Shown one piece after another: positions 54,047-63,476 of a stretch of 64,000 nucleotides of DNA. The notes beneath the pieces are model-generated. The model was given only the letters and a program-made list of their open reading frames with translations, was not told where the DNA came from and did no database searches. Position 1 is the first letter of the stretch, and every line of letters begins with the position of its first letter. The position numbers and the translations under genes are program-made. Origin of the DNA: Afipia sp. (GTDB taxonomy: Bacteria; Pseudomonadota; Alphaproteobacteria; Rhizobiales; Xanthobacteraceae); assembly GCA_024707075.1 (NCBI GenBank), contig JANQAK010000003.1, forward strand, positions 1,054,001 through 1,118,000, read 5' to 3'.

Positions 54047-55042
54047 CTATTTCACGATGCCGAAGCGCTTCATGATGTAGTAGGCAAGCGCGGATGAGCT
54101 TATGACGAGAACACCGGCCGTGAGAAATCCGCTGTCTACATCGGTCAGCGGCAATCCCTTGGTGTTCATGCCGAAGATGCCGGTCACCAGCGTCGGCGGC
54201 AGCAACAGGGCGGTGAGCACCGAAAGCAAATGAATGCTCTTGTTGGTCTGCTCCTCGATCTTGAGATGCAGTTCCTCCTGCAACAAGCGGCTACGCTCGC
54301 GCATTTCCACGACCACATGATCGAGCGCATCGAGCCGTTGGGCGAGTTTTCCGGCGCGCAGCCGCAGCGCCGGCTTCAGAACATCAGGCCCCTGCAAATC
54401 GAGGCGGCGGAACATGAGCAGAAGACCGGACAGTTGCCGATGCAGCCGGACGCAGGTGCGGCGCAACCGGCCGAGATCCCTGCGCAGATCGGCGGTATCG
54501 TCCGAAAGTACCTTTTCCTCGATACCGTCGAGCTTTGACCCGACACCTTCCGCTACACGCTCCATCGTCTCGGCGACATGCTCGACAATCGTCTCGAGCA
54601 GGGCCGCCGCGCTGCCGATCCGCTGGCCGCTCTCGAGAACCCGCCGCGTTGCATCGACGGCACAAAGCGCATGATGACGCCCGCTGACGAGCAAATGCTC
54701 CGTCATTGCAAAATGCAGGTAGCCGGTTTCCTCGGTGACGCGGTCGATCGCCCGCACCAGATCGGAGAACACACCGTAGATGCAGTCGTCGGCTGCATGA
54801 ATCTGCTGGAAATTGTCCCGTGACAGCAGCAGCGCCTTGCCGACAGCCGGAATATCGAGATCAGCCGCTTCAAGCCACTGATCCGCACGCAGATCGGCGA
54901 GATTGAAATGCAACCAGAGCAATCCGTCGCCGCGCAGATTGATCGGTTCGTCGACATTGAGCGGCTCGGCGATGCCGTCGGCATGAATCCGGAATGCCCA
55001 CACCAGACCCGGAATCGACGCCATCGTCGGCGATTGCCTCAT
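54047..55042 (-). CDS. CorA-family divalent cation transporter (ZntB-like)
   Basis: Inner-membrane magnesium or zinc transporter of about 331 residues. A long cytoplasmic domain (rich in coiled-coil helices, RLHRQLSGLLLMFRRLDL and LAQRLDALDHVVVEMRERSRLLQEEL) precedes two membrane helices at the C-terminus, joined by the family motif GMN (FGMNTKGLP). ATG 55042 is my start, giving the usual length; the frame runs back to TTG 55147 without a ribosome site. It follows nothing in an operon; the porin starts 13 bases after its stop. Confidence 0.9.
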   Translation of the reverse strand: MRQSPTMASIPGLVWAFRIHADGIAEPLNVDEPINLRGDGLLWLHFNLADLRADQWLEAADLDIPAVGKALLLSRDNFQQIHAADDCIYGVFSDLVRAIDRVTEETGYLHFAMTEHLLVSGRHHALCAVDATRRVLESGQRIGSAAALLETIVEHVAETMERVAEGVGSKLDGIEEKVLSDDTADLRRDLGRLRRTCVRLHRQLSGLLLMFRRLDLQGPDVLKPALRLRAGKLAQRLDALDHVVVEMRERSRLLQEELHLKIEEQTNKSIHLLSVLTALLLPPTLVTGIFGMNTKGLPLTDVDSGFLTAGVLVISSSALAYYIMKRFGIVK

Positions 55043-55194
55043 CGCGATGTCCGCAGTCGTCAACGCTTCGGCCTGCACGATACGTCCCCATCGACCGGAA
55101 GCTCGATACCGCTTCGGTTCAGCCTCAAAATGGCTCCGAGATACCAATCCAATAGTATGACGACAGATTTGTTACGGACGCATGTCAGCGCCGC

Positions 55195-55974
55195 TCATTC
55201 CGCCGCTTCCGCGAGATCGTCCGCTTCCTTGTTGTAGTCGTGCACCACACGACCATAAGGCAGCGTCAGGTCGGCAAGGAAATGATGAGCGCCAATCACG
55301 CGCCGCACCGGAAAATCCGCCACCGGCGCATTGACATGCGGAATGAGATGCAGGCGGCCGGGCCCGAACCATGATCCCTTGACGTTGATGTCAGTCAGAT
55401 TGATCGCCACGAGCTGGCAGATTTCGGCGAGACCATCGACGCCGGGGATCAGCTTGAGATTGATCTGGGTCTTCGACAGCGTGGCAAGGGTCGCCTCGCC
55501 ATTGCCGGCCATCGCCTCATGCTTGTAGCCCATGGTACCGACAGCGACCTGCTGTCCGGCATATTCCAGCGTGCCGGTGAGCGTGTCCTTCACAATCTCA
55601 AGTTTCGGATGCGCATATTTCTTGGGAAAGCCCCAGATCTCGCGGCCGGCGGCGATCGGCGGATCATCGTCAAGATACATCTGCGAGACGAAGTTGACCT
55701 CTTCGCCATGCAGGCGCGCGGGAATGACCAAGCCCGACTCGGTGTAGCTGCCGAAGCCGGATGAATCCGGCATCTTGATCCACTCGTAATGCACGATGGG
55801 CGTGTCGATCGACTCCAGCGGCTCGGGTAGCCCGGCGCGGATCAGGTCGGGATCGGTCTCATAAGTAATGACAAGAAATTCGCGATTGATGAAACGATAC
55901 GGCCCCCCGGATAGCTCGGACCGGCCGCGGGCATCGAGGGAAGTCTGAGAACGTCCGCTTTCCGCATCGTACAT
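55195..55974 (-). CDS. Acetoacetate decarboxylase family protein
   Basis: Decarboxylates acetoacetate to acetone and CO2 through a lysine Schiff base. The 259-residue protein has the diagnostic REIWGFPKKYAHPKL, in which the paired lysines include the catalytic one, and conserved GKxHEGE-like text (LHGEEVNFVSQMYLDDDPP). ATG 55974 fits the usual size; the open frame upstream has no support. It is divergent from the patatin gene. Acetoacetate could come from tyrosine breakdown (fahA) or polyhydroxybutyrate turnover. Confidence 0.92.
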   Translation of the reverse strand: MYDAESGRSQTSLDARGRSELSGGPYRFINREFLVITYETDPDLIRAGLPEPLESIDTPIVHYEWIKMPDSSGFGSYTESGLVIPARLHGEEVNFVSQMYLDDDPPIAAGREIWGFPKKYAHPKLEIVKDTLTGTLEYAGQQVAVGTMGYKHEAMAGNGEATLATLSKTQINLKLIPGVDGLAEICQLVAINLTDINVKGSWFGPGRLHLIPHVNAPVADFPVRRVIGAHHFLADLTLPYGRVVHDYNKEADDLAEAAE

Positions 55975-56258
55975 TTCCTTTTCAGTGCTATCTCCAGCCG
56001 CGACGGCTCCGCGTGGTCGATCACAGCAAACTGGTAACGACATTGTCTTGCGCACCACAGCTAGCGGCTGTGCTTGACATCGATGTGAGAAAATTCCTTC
56101 AGCCGCATGACAGACGTCCAGTCCGTTAAGGCTGATGCAGCTATCGCAAGAAAGCGGCAAGCATTTCGCAGCGGCAATAATCCCCTGTCACAACAACGTC
56201 ACGGCTGATCTGAATTCTGCGCGCGGAATTCATATCTCATAACGTTGGGGACAAGAAA

Positions 56259-57419
56259 ATGGACGCGCGCACGCCGGAATCCGAAGCCCTCGCATCCAGC
56301 AACTGGCGGCCCGATCGATGCGATCGCGTGGCATTGGTTCTTCAGGGTGGCGGCGCGCTGGGAGCCTATCAAGCCGGCGTCTATCAGGCGCTGCATGAAG
56401 ACGGCATGGAGCCGGACTGGGTTTGCGGTGTGTCGATTGGCGCAATCAATTCAGCCATCATCGCCGGCAATCGTCCGGAAAGGCGGCTTGAACGGCTGCA
56501 AATTTTCTGGGATCGCATCACCAGCCGCAAGGTCTGGCACTACACGCCCGATGGCGACGTCTATCGCAAGGCGCGCAACCTGACGAGTTCGTTCCTGACC
56601 ACAACCATGGGACAACCTGGCTTCTTCAAGCCGCATGACGTCAATCCATGGTTCGCCCCGGCCGGAGCCAGGACCGCGACGAGCTATTACGACACGACGC
56701 CGCTGCGGGAGACGCTGCTGGAACTGGTCGATTTCGATCTGATCAATTCGCGCAAGATGCACTTCGCCGTCGGCGCGGTGAACGTGCTGACCGGGAATTT
56801 TCTCTACTTCGACAACAAAAAGGAAATCATCGGGCCAGAGCATGTGATGGCCAGCGGCGCGTTACCGCCTGCCCTGCCGATGGTAAAGATCGGCACCGAT
56901 CATTTCTGGGACGGCGGCATCGTGTCCAATACGCCGCTTCAACATCTGCTCGATCAGGAAGACAGGAAGAATTCGCTGGTGTTCCAGGTCGATCTATTTA
57001 ACGCGCGCGGTCCTCTGCCGCGCGACATTCAGGAGGTCATGGCGCGGCAGAAGGACATCGTCTATTCGTCGCGCACGCGCTACAACACCGATGTCTACAA
57101 GCGCATGAACAACCTGAAAGCCGATTTCTACAAGGCATTGCTGAAAATTCCGGAAGAGCAGCTTTCCGAACATGAACGCGCCCTGCGCGACCACTTCGCC
57201 GACCTTCCAGAGATCACTATCCTGCAAATGATCTATCAGCAGAAGGCGTATGAGGGCGATTCCAAGGATCACGAATTCTCTGCCACATCGATGCGCGAAC
57301 ACTGGCTGAGCGGGCTGGAAGATACCCGCCGGACCTTGAAGCGCCGCGACTGGCTGGCGATGCCTCAGTCCGGCAGCGGCATCGTCGTTCACGACGTGCA
57401 TCGCGAGAGGGATTATTGA
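56259..57419 (+). CDS. Patatin-like phospholipase/hydrolase
   Basis: A 386-residue serine hydrolase. The oxyanion loop VLQGGGALGAYQAGVYQAL, nucleophile motif GVSIG (Ser near residue 68) and catalytic Asp of FWDGGIVSNTPL complete the patatin dyad. The long C-terminal part (PEEQLSEHERALRDHFADL, EFSATSMREHWLSGLEDTRRTL) is the DUF3734 region. Genes of this type beside acetoacetate decarboxylase are associated with polyhydroxybutyrate turnover, which suggests a lipid or polyester-granule role; that is inference. Followed by a clear terminator. Confidence 0.9.
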   Translation: MDARTPESEALASSNWRPDRCDRVALVLQGGGALGAYQAGVYQALHEDGMEPDWVCGVSIGAINSAIIAGNRPERRLERLQIFWDRITSRKVWHYTPDGDVYRKARNLTSSFLTTTMGQPGFFKPHDVNPWFAPAGARTATSYYDTTPLRETLLELVDFDLINSRKMHFAVGAVNVLTGNFLYFDNKKEIIGPEHVMASGALPPALPMVKIGTDHFWDGGIVSNTPLQHLLDQEDRKNSLVFQVDLFNARGPLPRDIQEVMARQKDIVYSSRTRYNTDVYKRMNNLKADFYKALLKIPEEQLSEHERALRDHFADLPEITILQMIYQQKAYEGDSKDHEFSATSMREHWLSGLEDTRRTLKRRDWLAMPQSGSGIVVHDVHRERDY

Positions 57420-57477
57420 GCATCTAGCTCCCCATTGCGCCCGCGAACCGGAGAACAATCAAGATCTAAATGGAACG

Positions 57478-57503
57478 GCCCGCGCCATCAGCGCGGGCTT
57501 TTC
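57478..57503 (+). terminator. Rho-independent terminator after the patatin gene
   Basis: GCCCGCGC-CATCA-GCGCGGGC, perfect 8-base stem (57478-57485 with 57491-57498), followed by TTTTCC. It lies about 60 bases after the stop. Confidence 0.9.
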
Positions 57504-57526
57504 CTTGTTGGCTATTCGGGCGGATC

Positions 57527-57553
57527 GAAAGCCGTCGCCTGAAGGCGACGGCC
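57527..57553 (-). terminator. Terminator-like hairpin of the phosphate permease gene
   Basis: On the minus strand GCCGTCGCC-TTCA-GGCGACGGC, a perfect 9-base stem, is followed by TTTC. It starts 9 bases after the permease stop. The T tract is short, but position and stem support termination. Confidence 0.7.
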
Positions 57554-57561
57554 TCTGTTTG

Positions 57562-59188
57562 TCAGAACAGGCGCGAGAACAGCACGTAAAGACCTGCCGA
57601 CAGGCAGATCGCCGCCGGCAGCGTCAGCACCCAGGCCATCAGCAGGTTGCGAATGGTCGCCATCTGCAAGCCCGAGCCATTGGCCGCCATCGTTCCGGCG
57701 ACACCCGATGACAGGACGTGGGTGGTCGAAACCGGAAGCCCGAACACGTCAGCCGCTCCGATCGTCGCGGCGGCAACCAGTTCGGCGGATGCACCCTGCG
57801 CATAGGTCAGGTGCGTCTTGCCGATCTTTTCGCCCACGGTGATAACGATACGCTTCCAGCCGATCATGGTGCCAAGGCCGAGCGCGATGGCCACCGCAAT
57901 CTTCACCCAGGTCGGGATAAACTTGGTGGCACTATCAAGTGAGCCTTTATAAGCGTTCAAGGTGGCGATATCTTCCTTATTGAGATCGCTTTCCTTGTCT
58001 TTCATCAGGAAGCGAATGGCTTCCGAGGTCAGATACATGTCGTTGCGGGTGTTGCCGACGACTTCAGCGGGCACCTTGTTCAGCGTGCCGTACTTCTGCA
58101 CCTGTTCGCCGACGTCTTTCACCAGCACAGCCAGCGACGGATATGTGCCTTCGCTGATGTGGTGTTCCGCGACGTAGCGGGTCACGGCGGGACGCGGATC
58201 GCCGATGATGCTGTGGCCGGCTCCCTTTGCCGCGATCACCTTGGATGCGGCTTCCGACGTCTGGTAAAACTTCGCAACCTGCGATTCGGGCAAGGCGCGG
58301 TTCAAAGCATAAGCGGTCGGCACGGTGCCGATCAGGATCAGCATGATCAGGCCCATGCCCTTCTGACCGTCGTTGGACCCATGCGCGAAGCTAACGCCGG
58401 TGCAGGTGGCAATCAAAAGGCCGCGAATCCAGAGCGGCGGCGCCTTGTTGCCTTCCGGCGCCGCGTAGAGCGCGGGGTTGCGGACAACGAACTTCAGCAC
58501 CAGCAGCAAAAGCGCGGCCATGCAGAATCCAAACAGCGGCGACAGCAGAAGCGCGTAGCCGATTTCGGTGGCCTTGCTCCAGTCGACGCCCGAGGTGCCG
58601 TCGCGGCCGCGCATCACCGCATTGGCGACGCCGACACCGATAATCGAACCGATCAGCGTGTGAGAGCTGGAAGCCGGAAGACCGAAGTACCAGGTTCCGA
58701 GATTCCACATGATCGCAGCGATCAGCAATGCGAACACCATGGCAAAACCGGCGCTGCTTCCGACCTGAAGGATCAGTTCGACCGGCAGCAGCGAGACGAT
58801 GCCGAAGGCAACCGCGCCACTCGACATCAAGACACCGAGAAAATTAAAGAAGCCCGACCACATCACGGCGAACTCTGCCGGGAGCGAGTGTGTGTAGATC
58901 ACGGTCGCGACCGCGTTCGCCGTGTCATGAAAGCCGTTGACGAACTCGAAGCCGAGCGCAATCAGAAGCGCCACGAACAGCAGAATGTAAGGCAGATAGG
59001 TCGTGACCTTGGCGCCGGTCGCATCGACATCAACATAGATGCTGTAGGCGACGAACAGGAGTCCGGCGGCGAGGATTCAAAAACAGGATCATCGTCAGCG
59101 GATTGAAGCCTTTGTCAAGATTTGGCCTGGAGGCCGGCTCGATTGCCGATCCATCGGCAATCGCAGAATTCAATGTCATGTCGCTCAT
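57562..59188 (-). pseudogene. pit: PiT family inorganic phosphate permease, one frameshift
   Basis: Inner-membrane low-affinity phosphate transporter of about 540 residues once joined, with some ten to twelve helices. The two PiT signature halves are GFEFVNGFHDTANAVATVIYTHS and, near the C-terminus, ADVFGLPVSTTHVLSSGVAG; SFAHGSNDGQKGMG is the third family block. ATG 59188 has AAGGGG 6 bases upstream and begins MSDMTLNSAIADG. An extra base at 59076-59077 breaks the first helix (NPLTMILFL reads on as NPRRRT; the other phase gives ILAAGLLFVAYSI). The second part is fully open to 57562. Confidence 0.88.
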
Positions 59189-59387
59189 CTCACACCCCTT
59201 GTGAAGCTCGGGCATGTTTTGACGGCTTATCTTGAAGGTTACATGACACCTTTCATGCTGAGACGACATAGGTCACGATTTTCGCGAACCTGAGATTTCG
59301 CACGCACTCCTCGCGCTGATGCGCAGCCGTGTGAGTTCATTCGTGGCGTAGTTGATATTTTTCAAGGCTGTACGGCAATGACCCTGC

Positions 59388-60743
59388 TTATCGAAACGCG
59401 GTCTTTCCCTTTCGTTCACTCATTAATTCAAGCAGCCAGGCAAGGCTGATAGCGAAACCAAGCCCGAGCAGAATGCTGGTAAACAGAACACGAATGGAAG
59501 ATGCACCGCTCCGTCCCTGCGGTGGCGTTGCACGGCTGACTATCCGGGGAAGCGTATCGCTCAGTCGCTGTCGTTCGCCGCCATCGCGAGATCGCAGCAG
59601 AAAGGCCTGATACGCCGCACGGCTTGTCTCGACTTCACGTTCAAGTTCCCCGAGGCGCGCGAACACTTCGTTCGATTTGGTCAGACCTTTCTTCGATGCA
59701 TCAAGACGAGCCTTGAGCCGGGTCACGACAGAACGGGCACGCTCCAGTTCGCCGGCCGTGGATTGAACCATGTCTCCAATGGCCTGATCCAGCAGCCGTC
59801 TTGCTTCGGCCGTTTGCGATCTGGCAAATCTGAGATCTGGATGCCGCGGTCCGAGGGTTTCAGACAGATCGGCCTCGGTCCGCCATGCGGTTGCATACCG
59901 ATTCCTGAGAGCGTCAACGGTTCTGCTCCGCAGCGCCGCCGGAATAGCGTCGACATCCCGATCGTCCCTGGCGCGCTGGAGCTGGGTCAGCGTCGAACGC
60001 AAGCTATTAACCCTAGCTTCGGCAGTGGTGATTTGGCTGATCAATTCACTGACCGGATTCTCGATCACCGGCTGGCCGTTGCTGCCGGCGATGCCGTTGT
60101 CCTGACGATATTTGTCATAGCGCTGCTCTGCGTCCCGGAGGCGATCTTGAAGTATCTCCAGCGATGTATCGGGAGGCGCGCTATCGCCGGGCGTGGTTTC
60201 GATCGGCAGGCGTGCCGCATCTTCAATGAAAGCATCCATCACGGCATTCGCGACACGCGCCGATATTTCGCGATCCGGCGTCACAACGTTGACGTTCACA
60301 TTGGATGAGCTGGGTTCACGCATGACGCTGACCGCGCGATCGAGTTGGCGCAGCGCCATGGCGTGCGGATCGCCAGCAGGCACAAGGCCAATACCAGTCA
60401 ACAGCGCCGAGAGAATTCCCCTTGATCTTGCGCCAAACAGCGGATCGTCGTTGAGCTTTTCGCGCGCGATCACATTGTTAAAGATGCGAGGTGACGTAAG
60501 GTCCTTGATCCGAGTTGCACCGACGTCGCCGACCGAAGCACCGAGTTCGATCCGGCCGGAGGCCGTATATCTAGGAGTCGCAAGCAGAATATAGACAAGG
60601 CTCAGCGCGACGCAGGCAAACGTCACGCTCACGATAAACACCGCCCGACGGCGCAACGTCGTCACGACGCCGTCCATGCCCAAAGCAGGCGGCAGACTAC
60701 GGCGCAGGTATGCATCGTGCCTGTCGCCCTCCGAAATCGCCAT
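59388..60743 (-). CDS. Polysaccharide chain-length/export protein (Wzz/GumC family)
   Basis: A 451-residue inner-membrane protein with one membrane helix near residue 35 (AVFIVSVTFACVALSLVYILL) and one near the end (VLFTSILLGLGFAISLAWLLEL). In between is a long periplasmic coiled coil (LQDRLRDAEQRYDKYRQ, ITTAEARVNSLRSTLTQLQRARD, ARLGELEREVETSRAAYQAFLLRSRDG). That is the architecture of Wzz/GumC proteins that set polysaccharide length. No C-terminal tyrosine kinase domain is attached. No other polysaccharide gene is in the window, so its pathway is unknown. Confidence 0.87.
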   Translation of the reverse strand: MAISEGDRHDAYLRRSLPPALGMDGVVTTLRRRAVFIVSVTFACVALSLVYILLATPRYTASGRIELGASVGDVGATRIKDLTSPRIFNNVIAREKLNDDPLFGARSRGILSALLTGIGLVPAGDPHAMALRQLDRAVSVMREPSSSNVNVNVVTPDREISARVANAVMDAFIEDAARLPIETTPGDSAPPDTSLEILQDRLRDAEQRYDKYRQDNGIAGSNGQPVIENPVSELISQITTAEARVNSLRSTLTQLQRARDDRDVDAIPAALRSRTVDALRNRYATAWRTEADLSETLGPRHPDLRFARSQTAEARRLLDQAIGDMVQSTAGELERARSVVTRLKARLDASKKGLTKSNEVFARLGELEREVETSRAAYQAFLLRSRDGGERQRLSDTLPRIVSRATPPQGRSGASSIRVLFTSILLGLGFAISLAWLLELMSERKGKTAFR

Positions 60744-60825
60744 CTTTACAACCCGCTACGCTACAAGACGGGTCAGTCTAGACCGGCGCGGCGCCCGTTG
60801 GGAGGCATCTTTAGGCGGTGATCCG

Positions 60826-60867
60826 ACAAAAACCGTTCCGGGGAAGAGTCCCCGAAATGCCCCGGTT
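60826..60867 (-). terminator. Candidate terminator after the EEP-family gene
   Basis: On the minus strand GGGGA-CTCT-TCCCC is nested in an outer AAAACCG/CGGTTTT pairing and ends with TTTTT. It begins at the end of the EEP gene and would close the ABC-transporter operon. Confidence 0.6.
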
Positions 60868-61704
60868 TTAATCGGCAAGCTCGATGAAAATCGGCTGATG
60901 GTCCGAAGCCACAGTGTTGCCTTCGACTTCGACACGACGAACCCGGCCGCTCAAATCTTCGGTCGCAAAAATGAAATCCCGGCAGTCGGGGCCGTCCGGC
61001 CATTGCCCGTGGTCATAGAGCCCGCAGGTGAATGCACGGGGCTGACCGGGATGACAGATCGACCATGCGTCGCGGTAGTTCAATCCCCGCCGCTTCGATC
61101 CGTGAATCAGCGCGTGCTGCGGGTCCGACACATCGAAATTGAAATCGCCGCATAGCAGGCTCGACGCGGCAAGCGTTTGAGCGACATATGGCTCAATGTG
61201 GGAACCACCGGCCTTCGGACTCGCGGATGCTTCTTCCTGCAAATCGAGCAACCGCGCGATCTGGGCTTCGCGCTGGGCTGCTGAATGATATTCGAGATGC
61301 GTGTTGACGATGCGCAGCGCGCTGAAGCCCGTCTGAACTGTGACGTCCAGCGCATGCCGCCGCATGCTGCGGACGCCCCCCGCTCCCGGCCACGGCAGCA
61401 GATGATTGGCGATCTGCACCACCGGCAGACGCGACAGCGTCATGTTGCCGAACCGGTGCATTCGGCCATCGCCGTCGATGGTTTCAATCGCCGGACGAAA
61501 CACCGGCCTGTATCCGGGCAGCAATGATGCCAATTGCGCGCTCTGGTCCGCACCGCCATCAAGATTCACGAAATTGTCGGATACTTCCTGAAAGCAGTAG
61601 ACATCCGCGTCGGCCAAATCTCGCGCAACAGATACGATGCGCGCAAGATCGGTCACGCCGTCGCAGCCCTTGCCGCACTGGATGTTCCAGGTCAGAAGCC
61701 GCAT
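60868..61704 (-). CDS. Endonuclease/exonuclease/phosphatase (EEP) family hydrolase
   Basis: A 278-residue DNase I-like fold enzyme, Mg-dependent. Motifs in order: MRLLTWNIQCGKG, FQEVSD (metal Glu), IVNTHLEYH, LLCGDFNFD, and the catalytic SDHQPIF at the end. No signal peptide. Its ATG overlaps the stop of the ABC permease, so it is co-transcribed with the transporter. It may therefore hydrolyse a phosphodiester taken up by that transporter (for example a glycerophosphodiester, in the role usually played by UgpQ). That assignment is inference from position; DNA is an alternative substrate. Confidence 0.87.
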   Translation of the reverse strand: MRLLTWNIQCGKGCDGVTDLARIVSVARDLADADVYCFQEVSDNFVNLDGGADQSAQLASLLPGYRPVFRPAIETIDGDGRMHRFGNMTLSRLPVVQIANHLLPWPGAGGVRSMRRHALDVTVQTGFSALRIVNTHLEYHSAAQREAQIARLLDLQEEASASPKAGGSHIEPYVAQTLAASSLLCGDFNFDVSDPQHALIHGSKRRGLNYRDAWSICHPGQPRAFTCGLYDHGQWPDGPDCRDFIFATEDLSGRVRRVEVEGNTVASDHQPIFIELAD

Positions 61705-62514
61705 CAGCGGATGCCCGCGCGCATGAAGGACTGCACGAACTGCCGCTGGAACAGCAGGAACGCGATCAGCAGCGGCGCCATCGTCATCACGGTCGCAGCC
61801 GTGATGATCGACCAGTCCACGCCGGTTTCCGGCGCGCCGAATACCGCGAGGCCCACCGTGAGCGGACGGCTCTCAACCGAATTGGTCACGATCAAGGGCC
61901 ACAGGAAATTGTTCCAGTGATAGCTGACCGAAACGAGACCGAAGGCCACATAAGTCGGCCGCGCTAGCGGCACATAAACCTTCCAGAGAATTTGCAGCGG
62001 CCCCGCCCCTTCGACGCGGGCGGCCTCGACCAGTTCCTGCGGAACGCTCTTGAAGGTCTGCCGCAACAGGAAGATGCCGAACGCGCTGGCAAGATACGGC
62101 AAGGCAATCGCCGGAATCGTGTCGAGCAGCCCGAGCTTGCCGATCATGCGGTAGTTCTCGACGATCAGCACGTCCGGCATGATCATCAATTGCAGCAGCA
62201 CAAGCGCGAATGCAATACCGCTCCCCCCTGAACGTAAAGCGCGCAAAGGCATAGGCGGCCAGCGTCGAGAGCACGAGCTGGCCGATAAGGATGATAATGA
62301 CCAGCACAATGGTGTTGAGATAGTAGCGGCCGAACGGTGCCTGATGCCATGCGCGGGCGAAATTCTCTAGCGTCCAGGGCGCGGACAGGCTAAAGGAGGT
62401 CGCGTAGGCCGCCGGGTGCAGCGCGCTCCAAAACGCATAGACCAAGGGCGCCAGCCACAACAGCGCCAGCAGCCAGGCGGCGACCGCCTCGATCGAATGC
62501 GTGCGGCCGTTCAT
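61704..62514 (-). pseudogene. ABC transporter permease (UgpE/MalG type), one frameshift
   Basis: Inner-membrane permease of about 270 residues with six helices. The first part is MNGRTHSIEAVAAWLLALLWLAPLVYAFWSAL ... YAFARFTFRG. The second resumes as IAFALVLLQLMIMPDVLIVENY with the EAA loop ELVEAARVEGAGPLQILWKVYVPLARP and ends at 61704. A run of six C at 62223-62228, where five are expected, breaks the frame between the two. The start overlaps the upstream permease stop by four bases. It belongs to the CUT1 class, which imports sugars or sn-glycerol-3-phosphate. Confidence 0.87.
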
Positions 62515-63431
62515 TGGTAATGAATCCTGCGATCGAGATAGCCGAACTTGATCAGCGCCACCGTACTAAGCAGGACCAGCAGCACCACCGTCAGGGTCGC
62601 CGCATAGGCTGAATCCTGAAACGTGAAAGCAACTTCATAGATGTAGTAAAGCAGCAGCGTGCTGGCGTTGTTGGGACCGCCTTTGGTCATGATGACAAGA
62701 TGGTCCACCAGCTTGAACGAATTGATCACAGCGTTGATCGCCACGAACAGCGTGGTCGGCATCAGCAGCGGAAACGTAATGCGCCGGAACGTGTACCAAC
62801 GGCTCGCGCCTTCAACCGCCGCCGCCTCTTCCAGATCCGGTGACAATTGCTGAAGTGCTGCGAGATAGAAAATCATGAAAAACCCGGCTTCCTTCCAGAT
62901 CACCATAACGATCAGGCAGCCCATCACCGTGCTGGGGTCGCCCAGCCAGTTCCAGCCCGCAAGTCCGAAAACCCCGCGCAACTGATCAAGCAGTCCATAA
63001 TCCGGCGTGTAGAAAAACAACCAGATGTTCGCCACCGCGATCATTGGCAGCACGGTCGGCGTGAAAAATGCGAGGCGGAGGAAGCCGCGGCCGCGCATGT
63101 TGCGGTTGACCCAGATCGCCATCAGCAGCGCCAGTGCGATCGAGGTCGGAATGGTGCCGAGTGCGAACCAGAAATTGTTGACCAGCGCCTTCCAGAAAAT
63201 CGGGTCGGCGGCCATCGACTGGTAGCTGTCGAGGCCGACGAAGACCTCCGTGCCGTTGCGGCGAGTCAGGAAAAACGAATGACGGATCGTCGCCAGAATG
63301 GGGTAATGCGTGAACGCGACCAGCAGCACCGCCGCCGGCAATAGCAGCAGCCACGCATTCACAGCGTTCCACCACGCGTGCGAGCTCGGCATTCGCGCGG
63401 CAACTGTCGATGTGACTGCTTGATCTGTCAT
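62511..63431 (-). CDS. ABC transporter permease (UgpA/MalF type)
   Basis: Inner-membrane permease of about 306 residues with six helices, the first being AWLLLLPAAVLLVAFTHYPILATI. The EAA loop that docks the ATPase is LEEAAAVEGASRWYTFRRITFPLLMP. It pairs with the permease at 61.7-62.5 kb. ATG 63431 is used (the frame upstream is part of the binding-protein region in another phase). Forty-five bases separate it from the binding-protein stop. CUT1 class; the substrate, sugar or sn-glycerol-3-phosphate, is not settled. Confidence 0.9.
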   Translation of the reverse strand: MTDQAVTSTVAARMPSSHAWWNAVNAWLLLLPAAVLLVAFTHYPILATIRHSFFLTRRNGTEVFVGLDSYQSMAADPIFWKALVNNFWFALGTIPTSIALALLMAIWVNRNMRGRGFLRLAFFTPTVLPMIAVANIWLFFYTPDYGLLDQLRGVFGLAGWNWLGDPSTVMGCLIVMVIWKEAGFFMIFYLAALQQLSPDLEEAAAVEGASRWYTFRRITFPLLMPTTLFVAINAVINSFKLVDHLVIMTKGGPNNASTLLLYYIYEVAFTFQDSAYAATLTVVLLVLLSTVALIKFGYLDRRIHYQ

Positions 63432-63476
63432 CAGGAATTTGGCCGGGCGACGGCGAGCCGCCACCCGGCCCTTTCT

